Counted from the first letter of the stretch, positions 8,895 to 17,415 are shown. The stretch: DNA of 64,000 nt from Actinopolymorpha pittospori (GCF_014873875.1 NZ_JADBEM010000001.1:10134717-10198716), one strand, 5' to 3'. Numbers and translations are program-made. Notes: generated by a model from the sequence alone, not told the origin.

Positions 8895-10049
8895 GTGACA
8901 GCGACAACTCCCCCCGCCGGGACCAGTCAGGAGCCTCGCCCGGCCCCAGGGACCGGCCCGCAGGCCCCTCGCCCAGCGGAGGACCCCACCCACTCCTGGG
9001 CCGACCTCGTCACCAGACTGCTTGCCGGCGAGCACCTGAGCGGTGCCCACACGGCGTGGGTCATGAGCCAGGTGGTGAGCGGGATGGCGACCTCCGCCCA
9101 GGTCGCCGGGTTCCTGATCGCCCTGCGGGCCAAGGGGGAGACAGGGGTCGAGATCGGTGGGCTGGTCGAGGCGCTGCTTGGTCACGCGACCAGGGTCAGG
9201 GTCCCCGGAACGACCGTCGACATCGCCGGCACCGGCGGTGACCGCAGCGGCGCCGTCAACGTCTCCACCATGGCCGCCATCGTCGCGGCCGCGGCTGGGG
9301 TCAGGGTGGTCAAGCACGGCGGCCGGGCCGCGTCCTCCTCGACCTCCGGCTCCGCCGACGTCCTCGAACACCTCGGCGTGCGGCTCGACCTCCCTCCGGA
9401 GCGGGCCGCCCGGGTCGCCGTCAAGGCCGGCATCACCTTCCTGTTCGCACCGAGATACAACCCTGGACTGCGCCACGTCGCCGCAATACGCCGGGAACTC
9501 GCGGTCCCGACGGCGTTCAACATCCTGGGGCCGTTGGTCAACCCAGCCTTGCCCACCCATCAGGTGGTCGGCGTGGCCGACGCGCGGATGGCCCCGGTGA
9601 TCGCGGACGTGCTCGCCCTGCGCGGCGCCTCGGCGCTGGTCGTCCGCGGCGACGACGGGCTCGACAAACTCACCACGGTGACGACGTCGCGGGTCTGGGT
9701 CGTCGGTGCCGGCGTCGCCACCTCGACCCGGTTCGATCCGCGTGCCCTCGCCATCCCGGCCGCGGACCCGGGCGCGCTGCGAGGTGGAGACGCGGCTGAG
9801 AACGCGCGCGTCGTCGAGGCCCTGCTGGACGGGAAGCCGGGGCCGGTAAGCGACGTGGTTCTTCTCAACGCCGCGGCCGTCCTGGCCGCGGCCGATCCCA
9901 CCGGTGCACTCGATCCCACACCCGAGGGGCTGACCGGGCGGCTCGCAGCGCACCTGGTGCGCTGCGCCGAGGCGGTCGACTCCGGCGCGGCCCGCGAAAC
10001 GCTGCGCCGCTGGGTCGCCGCCACCCACTCCGGGCAGCTGAGGGAGTGA
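8895..10049 (+). CDS. trpD: Anthranilate phosphoribosyltransferase
   Basis: TrpD transfers phosphoribose from PRPP to anthranilate, the second step of tryptophan synthesis. The 384-residue protein shows the glycine-rich PRPP loop GTGGDRSGAVNVSTMAA, followed by VVKHGGRAASSSTSGSADVLEHLG. The usual KHGN is KHGG here, an unusual swap in the substrate-contact loop. FNILGPLVNPA is conserved. GTG 8895 has GAGG 7 bases upstream and follows the attenuator directly. The gene stands alone, with no other trp gene nearby. It converges on the aquaporin gene with only 7 bp between the stop codons. Confidence 0.93.
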   Translation: MTATTPPAGTSQEPRPAPGTGPQAPRPAEDPTHSWADLVTRLLAGEHLSGAHTAWVMSQVVSGMATSAQVAGFLIALRAKGETGVEIGGLVEALLGHATRVRVPGTTVDIAGTGGDRSGAVNVSTMAAIVAAAAGVRVVKHGGRAASSSTSGSADVLEHLGVRLDLPPERAARVAVKAGITFLFAPRYNPGLRHVAAIRRELAVPTAFNILGPLVNPALPTHQVVGVADARMAPVIADVLALRGASALVVRGDDGLDKLTTVTTSRVWVVGAGVATSTRFDPRALAIPAADPGALRGGDAAENARVVEALLDGKPGPVSDVVLLNAAAVLAAADPTGALDPTPEGLTGRLAAHLVRCAEAVDSGAARETLRRWVAATHSGQLRE

Positions 10050-10056
10050 GTGATCC

Positions 10057-11313
10057 TCAGCTGGCTGCCGGAGGCGGCTCGTCGCCCCCAGCTGATCCGG
10101 GTCGGTCACCAGGGCCGAGTCGCTCACCAGGGCCGAGTCGCTCACCAGGGCCGAGTCGCTCACCAGGGCCGAGTCGCTCACCAGGGCCGAGTCGCTCACC
10201 AGGGCCGAGTCGCTCACCAGGGCCGAGTCGCTCACCAGGGCCGAGTCGTTCACCGGGATTCGGGCGTTCACCGGGATTCGGGCGTTCGCCGGGACCGGTG
10301 TGCTCGCCTGGTCCGGCACGGCCCGGGGGCGGCTCCGCCTCGGCCCCCGTGGGGCCACCTGGTTGGCCGGGAGGAGGCTCGCTCTCCGCCGTGTCCCCCG
10401 GCCCGGCACGTCCGGCGGGCGGCGGCATGGAACGGGCGCTCAGCACGTCGCCGATGAACAGGTCGTAGAGCAGCACGCCGATCAGCCCACCGACGATCGG
10501 TCCGACGATGGGAATCCAGAAGTACCAACTGAACGCCCCCGCTACCGACCCCGGTAACGCCACGTCTCCCCAGCCCGCGATCCAGGCGAAGAAGCGGGGG
10601 CCGAAGTCACGGGCCGGGTTGATCGCGAACCCCGCGTTCGCGCCGAAGGAGATGCCGATCGCACCGACCACCAGTCCGGTCAGCAGCGGGCCCATGTTGG
10701 CCTGCGGGGCCATGTTGCGCCGGTCGATCACGGCGACGATCAACAACAGCAGCAGGCCGGCGCCGACCACCTGGTCGATGAAGGGTCCGACCCAACTGCC
10801 GTGGAAGTAGGGAGCCGGGAAGGTCGCGAAGATGGAGAACGTCGCGACCGCCTCACCCGACTCCCGTGGGGTTTGCGACGCCGCGTCGAACGCGTTGATC
10901 GCCGACCCGTACACCGTGTAGATCACGGCGGCTGCGACGAAGGCGCCGAGCACCTGGGCGACGACGTAGGGGCCGACCTTCCGCCACGGGAAGCGGCGAC
11001 GTACGGCGAAGGCGATCGTCACGGCGGGGTTGACGTGCGCACCGCTGACCCCGCCGGCGACGTAGACCGCGAACGCCACCGCGAACGCCCACCCGAAACC
11101 GATCAGCAGCCAGTCGCCGGGCCCGACGAAGATCGTCGTGGGGCTGATGGTGCGCCCCGATCCGGGGAGTCCGGCCACGGCCATCGCGGTCGCGCCGTCG
11201 CCGAGGAGGATGAGCACGAAGGTGCCGAGGAACTCCGCGAGACATTCGCCCCACGTCCCGCCCACCCGTTTGAGCCCGCGCGGGTTCCGCAGAGCGGAGA
11301 CCTGTTCACTCAC
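10057..11313 (-). CDS. Aquaporin/glycerol facilitator (MIP family) with repetitive C-terminal tail
   Basis: The six-helix channel carries both signature NPA loops: GAHVNPAVTIAF and GFAINPARDFGPR. The Asp after the second NPA-R is typical of GlpF-like glycerol facilitators. GTG 11313 was chosen because GGGAGG lies upstream (GGGAGGTGCGAGG GTG). Length is 418 residues. The last 110 or so form a Pro/Gly/Glu/Arg tail with eight tandem hexapeptides of the type RLGPGE and two RPNPGE units, encoded by 18-bp DNA repeats. The tail is probably cytoplasmic and disordered, and its function is unknown. Confidence 0.88.
   Translation of the reverse strand: MSEQVSALRNPRGLKRVGGTWGECLAEFLGTFVLILLGDGATAMAVAGLPGSGRTISPTTIFVGPGDWLLIGFGWAFAVAFAVYVAGGVSGAHVNPAVTIAFAVRRRFPWRKVGPYVVAQVLGAFVAAAVIYTVYGSAINAFDAASQTPRESGEAVATFSIFATFPAPYFHGSWVGPFIDQVVGAGLLLLLIVAVIDRRNMAPQANMGPLLTGLVVGAIGISFGANAGFAINPARDFGPRFFAWIAGWGDVALPGSVAGAFSWYFWIPIVGPIVGGLIGVLLYDLFIGDVLSARSMPPPAGRAGPGDTAESEPPPGQPGGPTGAEAEPPPGRAGPGEHTGPGERPNPGERPNPGERLGPGERLGPGERLGPGERLGPGERLGPGERLGPGERLGPGERLGPGDRPGSAGGDEPPPAAS
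10104..10282. repeat. 18-bp tandem repeats encoding the aquaporin tail
   Basis: About eight near-perfect copies of the 18-bp unit TCACCAGGGCCGAGTCGC are followed by two diverged copies (TCACCGGGATTCGGGCGT). In the minus-strand aquaporin frame each unit encodes six residues (LGPGER type), so copy number can change without breaking the frame. Confidence 0.93.
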
Positions 11314-11482
11314 CCCTCGCACCTCCCGGGAGCGGCCGGCGCGCGCCTGCCCCGCGCGACACGGGTTCCCCCGATAACTCCCCGGAAGGCACCGACCTAA
11401 CCGCGTCGGCGTCGTGCGGAGACTCGGGTACGGGTGTGTGACAGCACTTCGACAGCAGCGACGGCGGGCCCCGTCGTCGCGC

Positions 11483-12619
11483 TCACCAGTCCAGCGGCAG
11501 CTCCGAGAGTCCACCTGTCAACAGGTGCCTGCGCGGGTGGAGATCCTCCTCCGACACGGCGAGCCGCAGGCCGGGGAAGCGCTGGAAGAGGGTGCCGAAC
11601 AGCGCCTCGAGCTCGATCCGGGCCAGCGGCGCCCCGACACAGAACCGCGGCCCGTGCCCGAACGTCAAGTGCGGGTTGTCAGAGCGCGAGACGTCGAAGA
11701 CGCGCGGTCCGGGGAAGCGGATCTCGTCGTAGTTCGCGTCCTGCAAATCCAGGACTACGAGATCTCCCGCGTTGATCGTCGTACCTTCGACCGTGATGTC
11801 GGCGTTGGCGTAGCGGGGCAACCCGTTGGCACCACCACGACCGGCGTCCTGTCCGGGCAGGCCGAACCTCAGCACCTCCTCGACGACCTGCGGCACCACC
11901 GAGGAGTCACGCCGGAGTTCGGCGAGCTGGTCGGGGTTGGTCAGCAGCAGGACGACACCGTTGTCGATCGCCGTCACCGTGGTCTCGTGCCCGGCGAACA
12001 ACAGACCGGCGGCGAGTTGTGCCGCAGCGTCGGTGTCGTAGGCCGGACGCGCGTCGACCTGCGCGGTCACCAGGTCGGAGATCACGTCCTCGGCGGGTTC
12101 GGCCCGCCTGGCCTCGACCAGGCCACGCATGTAGGTGTGCAGCGCATCCATGCCCGCCGAGGATCGCCCCGCGTCGGTCATGTCACCGGCGTCGTCGGAC
12201 CAACGCCGGAAGCGTTCCCGGTCCTCGTACGGCACGCCGAGCAGTTCGCAGATCACGAACGCCGGGAGCGGGAAGGAGATCGCGTCGTGGAAGTCGGCCG
12301 GGCGTGACCGCGCGGCGAGTTCGTCGAGCAGGTCCTCGACCACCTGCTGGACCCGCGGCCGCAGCACGGCGAGCCGGCGGGCCGAGAAGGACCGGGCGAG
12401 CAGCCGCCGCATCTGCCGGTGCTCGGTGTTCTCCTCGGAGTTCGACTGTTGCGGGCGGCCGAAGACCATCGCGTCGGAGAAGCGGGACGCGTGCTCGGGA
12501 TCGGGATGGGAACGACCGAGCCTCGGGTCGGCCAGCAGACTCTTCACGGTGTCGTATCCGCTCACCTGCCAGGCAGGATCACCAGCGTGGGTGGTCACTC
12601 GACGCACGGTCGTTGTCAT
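11483..12619 (-). CDS. Cytochrome P450
   Basis: The 378-residue soluble bacterial P450 has the I-helix oxygen-activation motif AGHETT (209-214), K-helix ExxR as EVLR (248-251), and heme loop FGHGPRFCVGAPLAR with Cys327 as thiolate ligand. The usual His two residues before that Cys is Arg here. ATG 12619 has GGAGG upstream and overlaps the stop of the methyltransferase gene (TGATG), so the two are translationally coupled. No ferredoxin gene is adjacent. Substrate is unknown, and a role in modifying a small molecule together with the methyltransferase is inference. Confidence 0.93.
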   Translation of the reverse strand: MTTTVRRVTTHAGDPAWQVSGYDTVKSLLADPRLGRSHPDPEHASRFSDAMVFGRPQQSNSEENTEHRQMRRLLARSFSARRLAVLRPRVQQVVEDLLDELAARSRPADFHDAISFPLPAFVICELLGVPYEDRERFRRWSDDAGDMTDAGRSSAGMDALHTYMRGLVEARRAEPAEDVISDLVTAQVDARPAYDTDAAAQLAAGLLFAGHETTVTAIDNGVVLLLTNPDQLAELRRDSSVVPQVVEEVLRFGLPGQDAGRGGANGLPRYANADITVEGTTINAGDLVVLDLQDANYDEIRFPGPRVFDVSRSDNPHLTFGHGPRFCVGAPLARIELEALFGTLFQRFPGLRLAVSEEDLHPRRHLLTGGLSELPLDW

Positions 12620-13332
12620 CAGTCGCCTCCGGTCCGGGTCGCGATGCCGAGGATGTGCGGGGAACTCGGGGAAGGAATCGTCGTGTCGGGGAACCGCAGA
12701 CGCGTCAGCCGGTCGATCCGGAAGCCGTTCGCCTCGATCGCGGCGGCGGTGTCCCGGCTGGTGTGGCAGCCCCCGTTCACCACGGGCCACAGGGTCGTGT
12801 CGAGCGCTGCCTGCACGTGCCGCAGCCCCGGGGTCTCGGCGCCGACGTGTTCGAGGAAGTACAGCTTCCCGCCCGGGCGCAGCACCCGATGCAGTTCGGC
12901 AAGGGCGGCCCGCTGGTCGGACACGGAGCAGAGCACCAGCGAGGTCACGGCGGCGTCGAAGGACGCGTCGGCGCTCGGGATCGACTCCGCCGTCCCGGCC
13001 ACGAGTTCCACCGGGACGGGCGCGCAGCCCGCCGCAGCGGCGCCGTACTGGGCGAGACTGGGCTCCGGTTCGATGGCGAGCACACCGTTGACGGAGTACG
13101 GATAGTGCGGGAAGTTCAGGCCGCTGCCGGCTCCGATCTCCAACACCCTGCCCTGGATACCGGCCAGGAGCTGTTTGCGGTACTCCGCCAGCCCGGCCCG
13201 GTCCAGCATCGGTCCCAGCCGCGTCCACAGCCACGCGAAGAACGGGTGCTGCACGTTGTGCGGCGCCGCCGCCTCGCTCTGCTGCCTGGTTGCCGGTTTC
13301 GCGGTTGCCTGCGTCGATCTTGCGTCAGCCAT
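12619..13332 (-). CDS. Class I SAM-dependent methyltransferase
   Basis: The 237-residue Rossmann methyltransferase contains motif I VLEIGAGSGLNFPHYP, acidic strand-2 end AIEPEPS, SFDAAVTSLVLCSV and the post-motif HRVLRPGGKLYFLEHV. The layout resembles the METTL7/UbiE-like group. The start ATG 13332 leads the operon with the P450 directly downstream. The N-terminal 25 residues are low complexity (Ala/Gln/Thr). Confidence 0.88.
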   Translation of the reverse strand: MADARSTQATAKPATRQQSEAAAPHNVQHPFFAWLWTRLGPMLDRAGLAEYRKQLLAGIQGRVLEIGAGSGLNFPHYPYSVNGVLAIEPEPSLAQYGAAAAGCAPVPVELVAGTAESIPSADASFDAAVTSLVLCSVSDQRAALAELHRVLRPGGKLYFLEHVGAETPGLRHVQAALDTTLWPVVNGGCHTSRDTAAAIEANGFRIDRLTRLRFPDTTIPSPSSPHILGIATRTGGD

Positions 13333-13677
13333 CGTCTCGTCCTCAGCGGATCATCGCCCGCCCCCGCAAGCGACCCGGTGGATGCCCTCCTGCACCCGGA
13401 CTCCGGGTGGCCCAGTTCTCCTCCACTATTGCTCGCCCGACGGACCTGCCAAGCCTGATGTCAGTTGTAGAGACGTCGCCCCGTCGTGGATCCGTCCACC
13501 AACGGCCAGGTTATCCACCCCTGTCGATCCCCATTGCGACGTACTCGCCCGGATCGTCACGGTCGTGAGCCGAACGTCGTTCGACACCTATCGACCCGAC
13601 GCCCGTCGTGGTGGCGGCCGGGCGCGGACGGAGGGTCGGAGCGCGTTCCGGTCACCGGCCGGCGGTCGCGGCTTTAG
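13333..13677. other. Intergenic region, 345 bp
   Basis: This lies between the divergent-side start of the methyltransferase-P450 operon and the 3' end of the HIT gene. It presumably holds the operon promoter for minus-strand transcription. A TTATCCACC at 13512-13520 resembles a DnaA box but stands alone. No convincing gene is seen. Confidence 0.5.
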
Positions 13678-14103
13678 TCAGGTGAGGGGTTCGTCGGAGG
13701 TGAGCCTGGCCGCGGCGGCGGCGATCTTCGCCGGGTCGCCGTGGCTGGGGATCCACGGCAGCCGGCACGGGTCGCCCGGGTAGCGGGGGACCACATGCAG
13801 GTACAGATGGAACACCGTCTGCCACGCGGCCGCGCCCGAACTCTGGACGAGGTTGACGCCGGAGGCGCCCAGCCGGTCGCGGAGCAGCCGTGCCATCCGC
13901 TGTGCCAGCAGGACGCAGGCGGCGAGATCGGCGGGCTCGGCGCTGAGCAGGTCGCGGGTGTGGGTCCTGGGAACGACGAGCAGGTGACCTTCGGTCGCCG
14001 GGAGGACGTCCATGAACGCGATCGCGCGTTCCTCCTCGGCGATCACGGTGCTGGGAAGCTCTCCCGCGACGACCCGGCAGAAGGCGCACTCACTGCTCGC
14101 CAC
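13678..14103 (-). CDS. HIT family protein with middle His replaced by Tyr
   Basis: This 141-residue histidine-triad protein has an N-terminal ECAFCRVVAGELPSTVIAEEE, then MDVLPATEGHLLVVPRTHTRDL, and a C-terminal VFHLYLHVVPRYPGDP. The triad is normally H-x-H-x-H-x-x; here the middle residue, the catalytic nucleophile, is Tyr (codon TAC, one base from CAC). It may therefore bind nucleotide without hydrolysing it. The start GTG 14103 follows a GGGG stretch, which is weak evidence. A second HIT gene with an intact triad lies at 60.5 kb. Confidence 0.85.
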   Translation of the reverse strand: MASSECAFCRVVAGELPSTVIAEEERAIAFMDVLPATEGHLLVVPRTHTRDLLSAEPADLAACVLLAQRMARLLRDRLGASGVNLVQSSGAAAWQTVFHLYLHVVPRYPGDPCRLPWIPSHGDPAKIAAAAARLTSDEPLT

Positions 14104-14413
14104 CCCCGCAGTGTATGTACGGCCGGACACGGCGGCGAAGACGCGCATGCGCGGCCGCCAGTAGTCCTTACCCGCATGGAGGTCGGGGCCCTCGACCAGG
14201 ACTCTGGCCGCGACGGCGGCGACGGACCTGCTGGCTCTCGTCGAGGCCGACCGGCTCTGAGCACGCGGCCGGGCACAAAGAGGACAGCACAAAGAGGACA
14301 GAAACTGACCGGATCGCCCGCTAGCTTGTGTTCGGGCCCAACGGGGCTCCGTTTCCCCAGCCGGCGCGACCGGCGGACTCGCGGAAACGCCGCGCCTGCA
14401 CGGAGGAGCCCCG
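14104..14413. other. Intergenic region between divergent HIT and AlkZ-like genes
   Basis: This 310-bp spacer separates two divergent genes and should contain both promoters. The only structure noticed is a perfect 14-bp tandem duplication, GCACAAAGAGGACA at 14273-14286 and 14287-14300. No small gene is convincing. Confidence 0.5.
14273..14300. repeat. Perfect 14-bp tandem duplication
   Basis: GCACAAAGAGGACA occurs twice head to tail, 114 bp upstream of the AlkZ-like gene. It could be a regulator site or simple slippage. Confidence 0.9.
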
Positions 14414-15586
14414 ATGGGAAGCGACGACCGCCACTCGAGCGGCCCGGCGAGCACGCTCTCGGCCGCGCCACGTGACCGGGCCGGTGGCAAGATCACCAAC
14501 CGAGCACTCAACCGGGCTCTGCTCGAACGGCAACTGCTGACCCGGCGTTCGGACCGCACCGCGCTCGCGGCGGTCGAGCAGCTCGCCGGCATGCAGGCAC
14601 AGGCACCGCAGGCCCCCTACGTCGGCCTGTGGAGCCGGCTTCAGAACTTCCACCCCGACCACCTCGGCGCGCTGATGACCGGGCGCGAGGTCGTCCGGAT
14701 GGCCATGATGCGAAGCACCGTGCACCTGATCACGGCGGCGGACGCGCTGTCGATGCGCCCGCTGTTCCAGGACTTCCTCGCACGGGGACTCCGCGCCACG
14801 GGCTGGGCCCCCGGTGTCACCGACGAGGACCTCGCGAAGGTGGCGTCGGTCGGTCGGGAGTTTCTCGACGAGCGGCCACGGACGAACCCGCAGATCCGGG
14901 CGCACCTGGCGGAGTACTGGCCCGACCACGACCCGACGTTCCTCACCCTGGCGGTCCGGAACCTGCTGCCCTGCGTCCAGGTCCCGCCGCGAGGCCTCTG
15001 GGGCGCGAGTGGTCAGCCCACCCTGACGACCACGCAGGCCTGGCTCGGCCGACCCGAGGACCCCGAGCCGTCGCCGGAGTGGCTCGTCCACCGCTACCTC
15101 GCGGCCTACGGACCGGCCACCGTGCAGGACATGCAGGCCTGGTCCGGGCTGACCCGGTTGGGTGAGGTCTTCGGGCGGCTGCGGCCGAGCCTGCGGACCT
15201 ACAGCGCCGAGGACGGCCGCGAACTCTTCGATGTGCCCGACGGCCCGCTCCCCGATCCGGACACGCCGGTGCCGGTGCGGTTCCTGCCGGAGTACGACAA
15301 CTGCCTGCGCTCCCACGCCGACCGCGCCCGGGTGATACCGGAGGACGCCCGAGCCGGCCTGGCCAGCAAGAACGACTCGCCCAGGCCGACGTTCCTCGTC
15401 GACGGCCACGTCCGTGGGACCTGGAAGCTGGAACGCAGCCGGACGCGCGCGGCGCTGGTCCTCACACCGTTCCGGTCGCTGTCCAAGCGGCACGCCGCCG
15501 AGTTGACCAGTGAGGCCGAGCGCCTCCTGGAGTTCGTCGCGCCCACGACCGGCGACCGCGACGTCCGCCTCACCACGTCCGACTGA
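14414..15586 (+). CDS. AlkZ/YcaQ-like winged-helix DNA glycosylase family protein
   Basis: The 390-residue protein belongs to the winged-helix DNA-binding family (HTH_42) that includes AlkZ and YcaQ, glycosylases that unhook interstrand crosslinks or excise alkylated bases. The diagnostic catalytic QxQ motif is present in VEQLAGMQAQAPQAPYVGLW. RSTVHLITAADAL, RFLPEYDNCLRSH and PTFLVDGHVRGTW are also typical. ATG 14414 is preceded by GGAG. In Streptomyces, AlkZ protects the azinomycin producer from its own product; here no biosynthetic cluster is adjacent. Family assignment is firm, precise substrate is not. Confidence 0.82.
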   Translation: MGSDDRHSSGPASTLSAAPRDRAGGKITNRALNRALLERQLLTRRSDRTALAAVEQLAGMQAQAPQAPYVGLWSRLQNFHPDHLGALMTGREVVRMAMMRSTVHLITAADALSMRPLFQDFLARGLRATGWAPGVTDEDLAKVASVGREFLDERPRTNPQIRAHLAEYWPDHDPTFLTLAVRNLLPCVQVPPRGLWGASGQPTLTTTQAWLGRPEDPEPSPEWLVHRYLAAYGPATVQDMQAWSGLTRLGEVFGRLRPSLRTYSAEDGRELFDVPDGPLPDPDTPVPVRFLPEYDNCLRSHADRARVIPEDARAGLASKNDSPRPTFLVDGHVRGTWKLERSRTRAALVLTPFRSLSKRHAAELTSEAERLLEFVAPTTGDRDVRLTTSD

Positions 15587-15626
15587 ACCGAACGTCCGGC
15601 TGAACCGAACGTCCGACTGAACCGAA
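15576..15626. repeat. Three 17-bp tandem repeats spanning the AlkZ-like stop codon
   Basis: The unit CGTCCGACTGAACCGAA occurs three times (middle copy with one change). The first copy contains the stop codon, so the duplication extended the 3' untranslated side without altering the protein. Confidence 0.9.
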
Positions 15627-15764
15627 CCGCCCGACGCCTGGCCGGCTCCCGTCCGGATCGGCCAAGCAGACTGGGGCGTGTCACATCCGGGCGGGCTGTC
15701 TCGTCCACCCGACGTGGTCGATGGCTCGGGCTCGGCGGACATCCGCGGCAGGGACGGCAGAAGC

Positions 15765-16640
15765 GTGACATCAGGTGAGGATCTGGCCGACACCTTCGAC
15801 GCGCTCCGACCCCGGCTGATCGCGGTCGCCTACGGCATCCTCGGGAGCGTCGAGGAGGCCGAGGACGCGGTTCAGGACGCCTGGCTACGGCTGACCCGGA
15901 CCAACCAGAGCGAGATCGAGGACCTCACCGGGTGGCTCATCGTCACGGTGTCCCGACTCGCGGTCGACACGCTGCGCTCGGCCCGGAAACGGCGCGAGGA
16001 GTACGTCGGGACCTGGCTGCCCGAACCCATCGTGGCGCGAGACGACCCCGCCGAGCGGGTGACGCTGGACGAGTCGATGAGCATGGCGATGCTGGTGGTG
16101 CTCGAGTCGCTGAGCCCGGCCGAGCGGACGGCGTTCGTCCTGCACGACGTCTTCGGCCTGCCGTTCACCGAGGTGGGCAGGGCGGTCGGCCGGACGCCGG
16201 CGGCCTGCCGCCAACTCGCCACCCGGGCCAGGAAGCACGTCAGCGCCCGCGCCCCGCGCTTCGAGGTGGACACGGCCGCGCACCGCAGCGTGGTCGAGGC
16301 CTTCGCGCGGGCGTCAGCGGGCAGGGACCTGGACGGCCTGCTCGCGTTGTTGGACCCCGACGTGGTGATGCGGAGCGACGGTGGCGGCATCGTGCTCGCG
16401 ACTCGCAAGCCGGTCGTCGGTGCCACGAAGGTCGCGCGCTTCCTGGTCGGAATCTCCCGCCGCTACGACGGCGCCGGGCGTTCCCTCGTCAACGTCAACG
16501 GCTGGCCCGGGATCGTGGTCTTCCGCGGCGACCAACTCGACAGCGTCACCGGCCTGACCGTCGCCGGTGGGCGCATCACCGAGATCGACATCGTTCGGAA
16601 CCCCGAGAAGCTGAGGAGCATTCAGTGGACAAGCGAATGA
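15765..16640 (+). CDS. ECF41-type RNA polymerase sigma factor
   Basis: The sigma-70 region 2 (FDALRPRLIAVAYGILGSVEEAEDAVQDAWLRL) and region 4 (LSPAERTAFVLHDVFGLPFTEVGRAVGRTPAACRQLATRARKHV) are followed by a SnoaL-like C-terminal extension of about 110 residues. In ECF41 factors this extension replaces a separate anti-sigma factor. GTG 15765 gives 291 residues with a family-typical N-terminus; a GTG at 15678 would add 29 residues of unlikely sequence. The next gene encodes an AhpD-like protein, the classic ECF41 partner, and overlaps the end of this one. Confidence 0.88.
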   Translation: MTSGEDLADTFDALRPRLIAVAYGILGSVEEAEDAVQDAWLRLTRTNQSEIEDLTGWLIVTVSRLAVDTLRSARKRREEYVGTWLPEPIVARDDPAERVTLDESMSMAMLVVLESLSPAERTAFVLHDVFGLPFTEVGRAVGRTPAACRQLATRARKHVSARAPRFEVDTAAHRSVVEAFARASAGRDLDGLLALLDPDVVMRSDGGGIVLATRKPVVGATKVARFLVGISRRYDGAGRSLVNVNGWPGIVVFRGDQLDSVTGLTVAGGRITEIDIVRNPEKLRSIQWTSE

Positions 16641-17080
16641 GCGTCGTCGACCACGCGAAGAAGGGCTACCAGGCCCTGATGGCGTTGGAGAAGTACCTCC
16701 ACGACAGCCCTGTCCCGGACGCGACGCTCAACCTGGTGAAGCTGCGGGCCAGCCAGATCAACGGCTGCGCCTTCTGCGTCGACATGCACGCCCACGACGC
16801 CAAGAAGGCCGGCGAGACCGACGACCGCCTTTTCACCGTCGCCGCGTGGCGCGAGGCGCCGTTGTTCACCGACGCCGAGCGTGCCGCGCTGGCCCTGACC
16901 GAGGCGGCGACGAGGATCGCCGACCAGTCGGCGGGCGTGCCGGACGACGTGTGGGAGGAGGCGAGCAGGCACTACGACGAGGAGTCGCTGGCCGCCCTGG
17001 TGATGGCGATCGCGGCGATCAACGCCTGGAACCGCATCAACGTGACCGTCCGGAACCCCGCCGGGTCTCACCGCATGTAG
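16625..17080 (+). CDS. Carboxymuconolactone decarboxylase/AhpD-like protein (ECF41 partner)
   Basis: The 151-residue all-helical protein has the alkylhydroperoxidase-D motif LRASQINGCAFCVDMHAHDAKKAGE: a redox CxxC and the following His, with the proton-relay Glu usually found upstream not obvious. GTG 16625 was chosen over ATG 16637 because GAGGAG (16613-16618) lies 6 bases before the GTG, and because family members begin with a similar xxRM sequence. It overlaps the sigma gene by 16 bp. Regulation by that sigma factor is expected from the family. Confidence 0.9.
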   Translation: MDKRMSVVDHAKKGYQALMALEKYLHDSPVPDATLNLVKLRASQINGCAFCVDMHAHDAKKAGETDDRLFTVAAWREAPLFTDAERAALALTEAATRIADQSAGVPDDVWEEASRHYDEESLAALVMAIAAINAWNRINVTVRNPAGSHRM

Positions 17081-17217
17081 GGACGAGCTGAGGACTCCGT
17101 GGCTGTCCGACCGCCCGGCCCGCGCGACCTCTGCGACAAACGCTCCAACGTGGGATCATCGTGCCCTACCGCCATTGCGGGTGCTCATGGCCCGCCCTCG
17201 GATGAGGAGGGGCGCAC

Positions 17218-17415
17218 ATGAAGTACGTAGGAGTCGTCGTCGCCATCTGGCTGATCATCGGGATCGTCGCGGTCGGCCAGCGCGGATACTTCCGCGGTTC
17301 CGACACCAGCTGCGCCAAGGCCGGAACCATCGCCGTCACGGTCGTCGCCGGGCCACTGAACTACCTCGGCGTCAACCCGAAGGTCAGCTGCGACCTACCG
17401 GAGCCGTCGTCCTGA
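17218..17415 (+). CDS. Small conserved membrane protein
   Basis: The 65-residue protein has one strong N-terminal membrane segment (MKYVGVVVAIWLIIGIVAVGQRGYF), then a soluble stretch with two cysteines (TSCAKAG and KVSCDLPEP) and GPLNYLGVNPKV. The ATG has GAGGAGGGG upstream. I recognise this pattern as a small protein recurring in actinomycetes, without known function. Confidence 0.8.
   Translation: MKYVGVVVAIWLIIGIVAVGQRGYFRGSDTSCAKAGTIAVTVVAGPLNYLGVNPKVSCDLPEPSS

Noticed and set aside
10104..10282. CRISPR-like array
   Set aside because: Units are contiguous 18-mers without spacers and lie in a coding frame.
10046..10468. Plus-strand ORF of GPSRSP repeats and minus-strand ORF of SDSALV repeats over the tandem repeat region
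   Set aside because: Both are frame shadows of the 18-bp repeats; the aquaporin frame is continuous with a real channel domain and explains the region.
13512..13520. TTATCCACC as a DnaA box or replication origin
   Set aside because: It is a single near-match without clustering, A+T-rich unwinding element or dnaA/dnaN nearby.
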